Source: Heligmosomoides polygyrus polygyrus (taxonomy: Eukaryota > Nematoda > Chromadorea > Rhabditida > Heligmosomidae). Taken from it: a stretch of 64,000 bases of DNA. This document shows positions 55,195-64,000 of the stretch, piece after piece. Numbering within the stretch: position 1 is the first letter of the stretch; each line of letters opens with the position of its first letter. The notes under the pieces are model-generated. The model made no database searches, was not told the origin of the DNA, and saw only the letters and a list, made by a program, of their open reading frames with translations. The stretch spans positions 50,579,139 to 50,643,138 of the forward strand of contig OX377204.1 in the NCBI GenBank assembly GCA_947396885.1, read 5' to 3'. Made by a program: the position numbers and the translations under genes.

Positions 55195-55400
55195 GGATAT
55201 GTCCGATTATCCGGGTCCGCGAAATTACCATTATCCGAATCATCAAAAAATCCGGAGCTCCAAGATTTTCGTTATCCGAGTCATCTAACAATTCGGGATC
55301 CGCAAGATCGCTCTTATCCGAATAATCCAGAAGTCCGTGGTTCGCAAAATCGCCCTTATCCCTCCTTAAAATCATCCAATTATCCGAAGATTTTCTATAG
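55195..55400. repeat. 42-bp degenerate minisatellite
   Basis: TTATCCGAATCATC-like starts recur near 55231, 55273, 55315 and 55357. On the minus strand the period is 14 codons (DKSDLADPELLDDS, DNENLGAPDFL), which keeps a frame open but does not indicate a gene. Confidence 0.75.
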
Positions 55401-56864
55401 GACCCAGGGAGGGGGCAAACGCGCGAACCCTCATGATGCGCGATGAAATTGGACGAGTTGTCGCGGTCGGACTGCTGCGGACCGGGACAGCTAGCGGCGT
55501 CATACGCGTACGGTAGCCCGCCAAGCAATTGCTGATGGGCGCGCTAGAGCGCGAATGTCTGGGCCGGCGACTGTCGTCCGCGTTTTCCGGTTAGCATAAA
55601 AGAAGGAACGCTGTTGGATGAGACACGGATAATGCTTCCTAGCGCTAGATTCATCAACCGCTTACCGCCCTCTAACGGTGAAAACGCCGCCGGAGCTCTT
55701 GATATAACATTCATCAGTATCAGGTTTGTCGGCACCCTCATGGGGCGGCAAGCGGCTGATGAATCTGGCCCTGGTAGGGAAGTGGGAGCGTTTGTTGAAA
55801 AAAAGTGTTGGTGGAATGAGACTCAATCTGTATCAAGTGAGTGAAGGGAAACGGCGGAGGACCTGGTGAGAAAAATTCGAAGCAAGAATTGGTTTGTGGT
55901 TATTAATTAGAAGTTCATGAAGGAAACGTTTTTACTAGGTGAGGGGGAGGGAATAGAATAGAAACTTGAATACCCACTCAGCATTTTCTGAATTGATAAT
56001 TGATTATCTCTACAAGGAAAAAACTAGGGGCATACGTTAACCGTAGGTTTGGAAATTGTATCAAACTCGAACTACAACATGAACAAAGGAAAAGTTGGAA
56101 GAAGACGGGAAGTAAATGCGATCTAACTAAGACTTTCACTCAGTAGGTGGAGAGTGATCTTATAAGGGAGATAACAGGATGAAATAGCGAAAAAACAGCC
56201 TCTAATGTTTACGGCGTCTTTTCCACAAGTTGTACATCGTGTCCCTTCGGCGTTTCGTTTCTGGTTGAAAAGCTTGAACACTAGCAAAATTTTGTGCCCC
56301 GTGGCGAAACATGCATCACCGGCACACGCCCGCGTTTCAGGATGTGGAGTTTCAGTGCTCGTTGCAACGCCCACTGCTCTGCAAGGGAGCGCGACGACGA
56401 ACCGCCCAAGACTAACAAAGAAAGGTTCCCAACTCATAGTGAGCTTTTGCAACGCTATTTTGACACGATATAGGGTCCTATCAGCGGGGTCCAGAACCAC
56501 GGTCACTTTTTGCTGAACGCCTTTTTAAAGACCTGAAAAAGATGCGTGAAGGCGAGTGCGCAACACTCATCAACCTCTACAACACCCCACCAGATGTGCT
56601 TCGGTGGTGCAGTCTGCAGGAGTGCCGCCTCGTAGGAGCACACCGGCGGGGTTTTCAGTTCGAATCTAAGTGCTGCCAATATTTTTGCACGTATTAGTTT
56701 GCTGTTATTAAGCTTTCTCATGATCAATCAATTTTAGACCATCAATGCTTACAACAAACCACGGCTGTCTATGTGCGCCTTCATATGTGCTAGTTTTTCG
56801 ACTATTCATATCCGCACCATATTTTTGTTTAATTCTTAATAAGTTGTTTTTAATTCTTAATAAG
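55401..56864. other. Unassigned; one short inverted repeat
   Basis: No gene is recognised. AGATTCATCAACCGCTTACC at about 55646-55665 pairs with a copy in opposite orientation at about 55745-55768, so a small fold-back may be present. 56860-56930 begins the repeat family A copy. Confidence 0.4.
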
Positions 56865-58130
56865 TTGTTTTCTCCAGGAATGCAGATATTTTTAATTCTT
56901 AATAAGTGTTTTTTTCAGGAATGTCTAGAAAGGCGTGGAGTCTCTCCTTCGTCCCGCAAGGTTGTAAAAATTAATATAAAAAGTTTCAAATAATGATTGT
57001 TTTACTTGCTAAAAATAAAGATTTTCTGCACCCAGATTTGGAGTCAATGAGAAGTTTCCATTTTTTCAGATTTTTTTTCAAGAAGTCATGGACGCGACAG
57101 TTTTCTGCCTGAACGGTCGACATCTACGTCTAAAATTGACTTAAGTGCTTTATCCACAATTTTTTTAGACACTCTCGAAAGCGATGACGCAACCGGAGGA
57201 TGGACCTGTCACGAAACTAATCTTCTCTCTTCTGCAGGAAAGAGCATCAAAAAGTGAAGTTGTACTCAATAAAATTTTAATCCACGTTTTGACACACGGT
57301 AAAAACCTATTTTAATGTAACGATTCTCTGTATGAACAGACGCATCGATTTGTATCATTTGCCGAAAATTTTTGACACCGTTAATCAGCTGGAAGCGTGG
57401 ATCCCATGCTTTTTAAAGCGTAGGATCCACGCGTAGGTCTTCATAGAGGGCGTTGGGAGTTCGATTTCTGGTCCATTGTTGCAGAAATACATGCCAAAAA
57501 TCGAACCCCCCCCAGCCCCGTATGAAGACCTCCCTATTGAAAAACCAGTCATACAAAGTCAGTCAGCATATTTCTTCTATTTCCTAAAAAGCTATTGGGA
57601 TTTTTGAATTTCGAAAAACGAAACGAGTTACCGAGCTTATTTTTATGAAATCACTCCAATGTCGACGGTGCAGAGTCTACGAGCAGTTCTTCACAAAATT
57701 GATCGTAACTCTGGCCATTTTTCGAAATTCAAAAAGTCCAGCTGTTTTTTGAAAAATAGAGGAAAGATGCTTTCTAGCAGTATAGAAACCAGTTTTCAAA
57801 ACAGGGGTCTTCATACGTTGCTGGGGGGGGGGGGGGGGTTCGAATTTTGGCACGTATTTCTGCAACAATAGACCAGAAATCGAACTCCCGCCACCCCCTA
57901 TAAGGCCACCCTGTTAAAAAATAATTTCTACATGTTTCGAAAGCGCTCTTCCTCTAGTTTACAGAAAGCTAATAACTCTTTTAAACTTCTAAAAACTTGC
58001 CGGGATAAAATTATTTATACAAAATCTCTTCAATTTTTTTCGCACAAAAATTTTCGTTAAAATCTGGCTTAACGACCTAACGGAAATTTTTAGAAATCTG
58101 ACGGATTTTTTAGCGAACTTTTTTTTCAGT
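56865..58130. repeat. Dispersed repeat family A, copy 2
   Basis: Same order of words as 21230-22720: GGCGTGGAGTCTCTC and CGTCCCGCAA near 56935, GGATGGACCTGTCACGAAAC near 57199, and TCTTCATAGAGGGCGTTGGG near 57440. Within 57430-57910 short pieces occur in both orientations (GGTCCATTGTTGCAGAAATA and its complement), and a 16-base G run lies at 57823-57838. Confidence 0.65.
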
Positions 58131-58259
58131 GAGTTTATCACATCTGCATCCTTTAATGTTGCAGGTCTCATCCTCTCGATTAGGACTGTTTCTAAAAAAA
58201 TATTAAAATCTGCATAAATATTTTATGTTTTCATGAATTTGTTCTAATTTTTTTATACC

Positions 58260-58470
58260 AGGATTCTGGTCTTTTCTCCGGATTTTCCTCCCAGACCAAC
58301 CAAGCCTTCAACCTCTCTAGGCTCGATGAATTGGTACTAGACTTGTCTGGGAAGGGGAACGCTGAGTTCTTTATCGACTTGCCACAGCAAGTCATTGTAT
58401 GGCCAAATACGCATCCAGGATATCCCGCAAAACAAGAATGCGCCGCGCACTCAAAAGAGATTGAATTTGC
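58260..58470 (-). other. Conserved-looking peptide, second copy
   Basis: The minus strand reads HTMTCCGKSIKNSAFPF, KSSTNSSSLERLKAWLVWEE, NPEKRPESWY. It resembles the plus-strand stretch at 24085-24215. Both copies lie close to AAGGATAAAGGAT simple repeats, which suggests a dispersed element. The function is unknown. Confidence 0.35.
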
Positions 58471-58531
58471 CACGTATTAAATGATAAGGATAAAGGATGG
58501 AATGAGGCCATCCTTTGTCCTTATCCTTTAA

Positions 58532-58827
58532 CCCTTTCACGACATTGTCCGACGATGTCGTCGGACACTTTTTTTGCCGCGTGGGACAATGTCCGACGAT
58601 GTCGTCGGACACCATAATAAAAGTAGTTCATGGAATATTATCAAGGTACGGTATCAATCGCTGAGTCCACTAATATCTGTGGTCAAGATAGACCATGGAA
58701 AACTACTTTTGTTACTGTTTTTTCAAGTTTAATAAATAATAGAAATAAAATAATTCAAATTATCAGCGCGCAGGAAAAATGCGCGCTGTCCCATGGGCAC
58801 TTGAAAATCGCGCGTGTCATGAAAGGG
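58532..58827. mobile_element. piggyBac-type MITE, TTAA-flanked
   Basis: The 296-bp element lies between TTAA at 58528-58531 and 58828-58831. The tips are CCCTTTCACGACATTG and, as complement, CCCTTTCATGACACGC. TTAA duplication with CCCTTT tips is the piggyBac pattern. It contains two copies of a 22-bp self-complementary word (TGTCCGACGATGTCGTCGGA, plus CA) at 58546-58567 and 58590-58611. Confidence 0.8.
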
Positions 58828-59066
58828 TTAATGCATTTTGGAGATGGAAATTCCCTAGGCACGTCAAGGATACCACAAAGATATTGGCCTAACCTCCTCG
58901 TTGGATATGCCTGTCCTCACCTGGCGCTGCTTATCCCAGAATATTTTGCCCGCCATCTGGAACAGTTGAGGCGGAGGGAATGTTTCCGGACGCTGGGCGT
59001 ATTTTGAACGATTTTACAAAAAGGCTAATGACGAAAATTAGAAAAACTACTTTTCCTGAAAGTTAA

Positions 59067-59194
59067 CACGTTGACGACGTGTAACAACTTTTCGGCAGTG
59101 TGGGACCGTGTGACACGATGCCGTGTCCCAACGTTGCAAAAAATGGATTGGTCTCACACATCAGGCGCTCAAAATTCGTGCTTTCGACAACGCG
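59067..59194. mobile_element. Second TTAA-flanked miniature element
   Basis: A 128-bp segment lies between TTAA at 59063-59066 and 59195-59198. The tips are CACGTTGACGACGTG and, as complement, CGCGTTGTCGAAAGC, an imperfect match. It contains GTGTGACACGATGCCGTGTC, reminiscent of the palindromic words in the element 0.5 kb to the left. Probably piggyBac-type, but diverged. Confidence 0.6.
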
Positions 59195-59644
59195 TTAACA
59201 TTCCACTGATAGGCTTTTAATTGTATCTTAATTAGTTCTCTCTGTACTTAATGGGCTGGCGCCCACAAGATTGTATATGCTCGTAGAACAGTCGGACAAA
59301 AGATCTCGGAAAGGGGGAAACTCCCAGTACCTACGGGTAATGATCGAAGATTTTAAAATGCCTTGTCGGTGATCATCTTGAACGATAATTCCACACCTGT
59401 TCTTATTCCGCACTCTGTAGATGACTTGTTGCTGAACGATTGTTTATTTTCCGTGTTTGTTGATGTTGAACAGTTCATTTTACATTGCAGTGTTACACCG
59501 CATTCTTTGAACTTAGATTTTGACCTCTTGAAGTTGAAACGTTCGAGGATCTCCTTAATTTTTTTTCACTTGAAATAATGGTTTGCAGTTAGTTGTATTT
59601 TTTTACGAAATTTAACGGTTTAACGGAAATTTAACGAATCCTTT

Positions 59645-60235
59645 TAACGAATCCAATCTATTTTTTTTTTCAGAAAACCATGATTTTTACACTGTGGATT
59701 GAACAAGACATAAAACTTTCTGTGGCCAGATTGCAACTGTGTGGGTGATCTTCTTCAGGTAAAAATTAATGAATTTTTTTTTGAAAAACGAAGAAAAATT
59801 TAAATATACGATCCGCCCTAATCATCGGAGATCGCTGCGAAAAAGCTTAGCTTTTTACTGTGTAATATTCATGACTTAAAACTCCATGGAGCACAATTTC
59901 ACTTTCGTGTGTTTTTTTCTTCAGAAGATAGAAAATTTTTCCGCGAGAAGACCATCCTCAGTGGCGATCGATGATATCGGCGAACGCAATGGCTCCACGT
60001 AACCTACCATATTTCGGAGTTTGTTCCACGTCTCTGAAAAAATCGCAGAGTTTTTAAAACTATAAGAAGTGTGCATCCTACGCTTTAAAAGGCATAGGAT
60101 CCACGCTTCCATGTGATTAACGGTGTCAAAAATTATGAGCAAATGATACAAATCGAAGCGTTTTTTCATACAGAGGATCGCTGCAGAAAAACAGGTTTAT
60201 TACCTGTGTGAAAATGTGGATTGAAAGATATGAAA
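59645..60235. repeat. Dispersed repeat family A, copy 3 (inverted)
   Basis: Opposite orientation to 21715-22215: AACCATGATTTTTACACTGT (59684), ATGGCTCCACGTAACCTACC (59989) and the GATCCACGCTTCC region. 60600-60730 carries the G-run and TCGAACCCC words seen beside the other copies. Confidence 0.65.
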
Positions 60236-60958
60236 TGAACACTCGGTATTGTATAGAGTACAATTTATAATGCAGATGTTGCTCCTTCACCTACAAAAAT
60301 GTGCCGTGTCCACGAGATGCTCGGAGAGCCTGAAAAGTTGAACTTGTTGTGATTAATTCGACAACTGCTCTCAAAAGTGCTTTATTTTCAACTGTATGCA
60401 AACAAAATATTATTATAAAATGATTGCATACACAAAACCTTTATCAGCCTTTTTTTCCAACAAATTACCAAATCAGACAGTTACTCAGTAGCACTCTTTT
60501 CTTGAACTAATCTGACACAGTGGAAGCTGCACCTGGAAACAAGGACCTATTAAAGGATACAAAAATCGCAAGAAAATTTTTAAAAAATTCAATGCGGATA
60601 GGACATAAAACGGTGGTCTACTCAAGGGGGGGGGGGTCGTACCAGATCTACCCTGGCAGGAGGGAGGTTGTAAATTTTCGTCAAAAATCGAACCCCACGC
60701 TTGACCCTGGTCCTACATCTGCTAAAATAGCATCGCAAAAGCTCAGAGTTGGGAACCTTTCCTTGTAAGGCCTATGTTATACTTCGGCGACGCTGTTGTC
60801 GGCAACGTCGGCGACAGTGTTGCGCGGGCTGCTACGCATTGCGTAGCATCCTCCTTCTTTTGGCTATCCGGCAGCGCGGCAGAATGGCCATCAACTGAGC
60901 TTCGCGGTGATACCGCGGGAATTGAGGTATGCCTCCGGCCTAAGGTATACAGTATACT
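60235..60958. other. Unassigned
   Basis: No gene is seen. An 11-base G run lies at 60626-60636. Confidence 0.4.
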
Positions 60959-60959
60959 T

Positions 60960-61165
60960 GTGCTTTTTAAATTTTTTTCGAATGAACGAATAATCGAATA
61001 ACCCCATTTTTTCGGTTACTCGAATTTCCGAATAATCGAATAACCCCATTTTTCGAAAATTAGAGTGAGCGAATAATCGAATAACACCATTTTTTAGCCC
61101 ATTTTTTGGTTATTCGAATTTCCGAATAATCGAATATTCGAAAAAATCGAATAATCGAATAAACT
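60960..61165. repeat. CGAATAATCGAATAACC simple tandem repeat
   Basis: CGAATAATCGAATAACCCCA units with TTTTTT spacers are repeated irregularly, ending just left of the Tc1-like fold-back element. Confidence 0.8.
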
Positions 61166-61181
61166 TTATTAAAATTTAATA

Positions 61182-62198
61182 CACACGGTGCAAAATAGGT
61201 TCACCCCTGGTTTGTCCATTGGTACCCGAAGAACCCGCTGCCGAGGTTCAGTAATGTTACCATCGTATTCGTCACTATGGAAAACTTCTATAGAAGAATT
61301 CTAAGCAGTTTATCTTATCGGTGCAGGATACCACGAACTTTAACTGAAAATTTAAGAAATGGAGACCGGTGCAAAATATAAGTTCGCTTCATAGAAAATC
61401 TGATTAATCTCAAAAGTACCTACAAACAAGTTAAGGTTAGTACTTCGTCACATCACCTTTCTTGCAACCATATCGAAAATTCTATTTTGCATGCTACTGA
61501 TTAGGTTATCAATAAGCTCGCTCAAAATTTGCCCATGCATGAAGTATGGCGTTCTTCAGATCAGAAACCGATGTCTCAGCGGTTCCATTTTTGTACACTG
61601 TGTACAAGAATGTCCCACAAGCTTTATAGTTTTCGGGTTGAGATCTGAAGAACAGCTAGGCCGCTTCAAATGTTGAGTTCTGTTACCTTGTTGGAAAATA
61701 AGGTTGTACCTACGAAATCTTCTGAAATATGGCAGAAGGTAATCTCCGAGCAATTTCTGGTAGTCTTCGCTGTTCATCCTACGCGAGACGAACTCCAAGG
61801 CAACAAGTTCGTATCCAGACAACGCAGCCGAAACCATGAGACTTCCACCGACAAAGTAGCACCTGTAGAATACTCCCTTCTCTCTCCTCAAATCTCTCGA
61901 ATAGTGTCTGTACCCGTCGGGCCTATCAAGATTCCACTTCTTTTACACTACTGGAGAGATCTGAGAGAAGAGGTCGAGTATCCCCTAGGCGCAACTTTGA
62001 CGGTGAAAGTCTCATGGTTGGGCTGCGTTTTCTGGATGTCTCTTTCGTTTCGGAAGTTCGTCTCGTGTTGGATGAACAGTGAAGACTACCAGGAATTGCT
62101 CCGAGATCACCTTTTGCCATATTTAAGGAGACTTCGTAGGCACAACCTCATTTCCAACAAGATAATGCATCCACACACTATCGCAGTCAACTGCAGGT

Positions 62199-62245
<47 letters not shown>

Positions 62246-62994
62246 TTCAATACTCTCGCGATAAGCGCAAGCGCCACAAAAAAGTATTACAACAACACAA
62301 CAACATGAAGACACACCTAGAGCGAGTCGAACCAATGTCCTATGAGGAGAAAGGGCCACCTTCAGCTTACTTCTAGATCGGATGATAGGAAGCTTCTCAG
62401 GCTCCCCTTTTGTTTGCGACGCACGCAGATCAAAGAATTTGGAGCCTACAAAGCGCGAAAAGTGGATTAACTTATAAACCCGACAAATATCAAAGAATTT
62501 CCTGCGAGAAGCCAATGTGTGAAGACCCAGATCTCACCGCTGATATAGAACTTGTAGGGCATTCTTATACACAAACTGTACAAAAATGGAACCACTTACA
62601 CTTCGGTTTCAGATCTGAAGAACGCCATACTTCATGCATGAGCCAATGTGGAGCGAACTGTTATTGATAACCTAACCAGTAGTATGCAAAACAGAATTTT
62701 CGATATGGTTGCAACAAAGGTGATGTAACGAAGTACTAATCTTACTTTGTCTGTAGGGACTTTTGTGATTAATCAGATTTCTTATGAAGGGAACTTATAT
62801 TTTGCACCGGTCTCCGTTCCTTAAATTTTCAATAAAAGTTCGTGGTATCCTTCACTGATGAGATAACCTGCTTAAAATTCTTCTATAGAGGCTTTCGATA
62901 GTGAGGAATACGACGGTAACCACTGAGCATAGGCAGCGGATGCTTCGGGTACTAATGGACAAATCGGGGGGATCTACAATTTTGCACCGGGGTG
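61182..62994. mobile_element. Fold-back Tc1-like element of two opposed 3' halves
   Basis: The element lies between TA at 61180-61181 and 62995-62996; the tips are CACACGGTGCAAAATAGG and, as complement, CACCCCGGTGCAAAATTG. The left half on the minus strand (61891 to about 61490) encodes the C-terminal part of a Tc1-type transposase (GGSLMVSAALSGYELVALEF, RRMNSEDYQKLLGDYLLPY, LIFQQGN). The right half on the plus strand (about 61990-62190, then 62515-62660) encodes the same part (WMNSEDYQELLRDHLLPYLR). Both halves end outward in the same 3' terminus. The N-terminal DNA-binding domain is absent, both halves have stops, and the right half is split by 62195-62515. It is non-autonomous. Confidence 0.75.
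62202..62248. repeat. (TTTA)n microsatellite
   Basis: About 11 copies of the four-base unit, inside the insertion that splits the right half of the Tc1-like element. Confidence 0.9.
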
Positions 62995-62996
62995 TA

Positions 62997-64000
62997 TTAA
63001 TAATGACGATGCGATTTTTGTGTTAGCCAATTTCGTTTGATACCGTTTACTCACTCTAAAAGCGCATTGTGTAGGCTCAAGTAAATGTAGTAAAGTAAGT
63101 TCAACGACAACCTTCGCCAGAGACAAAATAAAGGATTTGAATTCTTTGAAAAAAGCAAATAATGAAGATATTCAATATCTTCTCAGAACCGTTGACAATA
63201 CTCGTTAAATGGCAAGACATGAGAAATTTTTTCCTGCAAACAAAATCCTACAAAAAAATTCCTACAGAAATACAGTGCAAAACATCTACGCACAAGTGCA
63301 AACCTTTGCGAAAAAATCCGTTCACTCCATTTGTTCATTTCATTATCTCACAGGAATCGTCAGCCAATCAAATTGTAGAGTTATACGGCATTTTCAGTCG
63401 AAATTCAAAGTTTTTGAAATAAATTTTAACGTTCTTCTGGAATTTTCCCCTTGTAACAACGTTGAATTTGATTTGAAAAACTTTGAATTTCAACTGAAAA
63501 TGGTATATAGTCGTGTCATATATGCACACTGTGAGCTTCAGTCCCGAAGTAATCGAGGTCGCTGAACACGAATCTTTAGTTAGTTTTTGCAGGAACGGTT
63601 GCCATCAAGAGATATTAATCAAATTATCGATTTTTCGTAAATATCACTCAACAAGATCGAAACTTCAGACCTGAGGTAATCGAGGTCACTGAACACGAAT
63701 CTGAATTCATTTTTGAATTTTCCGTCGAAATTTGTGTTTATTGAGCAAATTCCGTAGAGTATTCAAGTGTATGACATCGATGACAGTCGTGGTCGCAGAG
63801 AACGCAAATGTGAAGTTATATTTTGAAAATATCGACGAAGACCGGTCATGCAATTGATTCGCCTCAACGAATTCTCCATAGAAAATCAATAGCTCGATCA
63901 ACTTCAACCGATGATTTCAAAAACCAACTTCAAATTTGTGTTCAGCGAGATCGACTACCCCAACGGCTGAAGCTTCGGACCGCAGTCGATCGCCATCAAC
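62997..64000. other. Unassigned; decayed periodic repeat at the edge
   Basis: No gene is seen. GTAATCGAGGTCRCTGAACA recurs at 63549 and 63675, with weaker relatives near 63785 and 63945, a spacing of about 110-130 bp. It runs to the window edge, so its extent is unknown. Confidence 0.4.

Overview
The window reads as gene-poor, transposon-dense nuclear DNA of a clade V (strongylid, hookworm-like) nematode. The evidence is one host gene with ten mostly 53-66 bp introns, a LINE of the nematode RTE-1 type, a BEL/Pao retroelement with a phlebovirus-like envelope as in nematode Tas/Cer elements, Penelope-like, mariner and Tc1-like remnants, and long G homopolymers. Two 200-N assembly gaps are present (22726-22925 and 52169-52368). 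The species cannot be fixed from the sequence alone.

Layout. 1-1073 has no recognised gene. 1074-1290 is a Penelope-like element (PLE) 3' fragment on the minus strand. 1366-11692 is a complete BEL/Pao element: 401-bp LTRs differing at 3 sites, a 5-bp target duplication, a tRNA-Gly-type primer site, one 2652-codon gag-pol-env frame and a second 401-codon accessory frame. 11708-14101 holds Helitron-like DNA filled with G-rich minisatellite. 14150-20995 is a PLE pseudogene broken by three nested insertions whose ends can be read to the base: a TA-flanked MITE (14706-15172), a 2.7-kb TA-flanked DNA element (15682-18356) and a Helitron between A and T (18688-20274). 21200-22725 is a dispersed repeat family that recurs at 56.9-58.1 and 59.6-60.2 kb.

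The only well-supported host gene is ornithine decarboxylase on the minus strand (24837-27993, 11 exons, 485 codons). Its catalytic residues are intact, but exon 1 carries one extra base. 27994-30880 is unassigned apart from two GC-rich blocks. 30890-34370 is a dead RTE LINE on the minus strand, followed by a mariner remnant and a palindromic TA element (35263-36308).

37973-41718 is a 135-bp satellite of 28 monomers with a 13-mer higher-order repeat of 1734 bp. 42943-45441 is a TA-flanked element with inverted repeats of about 340 bp. The right third holds a second mariner remnant, an RTE scrap, an inverted minisatellite beside the second gap, a second LINE type (52435-53430), two TTAA-flanked miniature elements near 58.5 and 59.1 kb, and a fold-back Tc1-like element made of two opposed transposase 3' halves (61182-62994).

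Functionally, the cell's contribution is polyamine synthesis through ornithine decarboxylase. Nearly everything else is mobile or satellite DNA. The BEL element is the one autonomous element that looks young and intact, and its downstream accessory frame, preceded by a good splice acceptor, is the most promising undescribed component.
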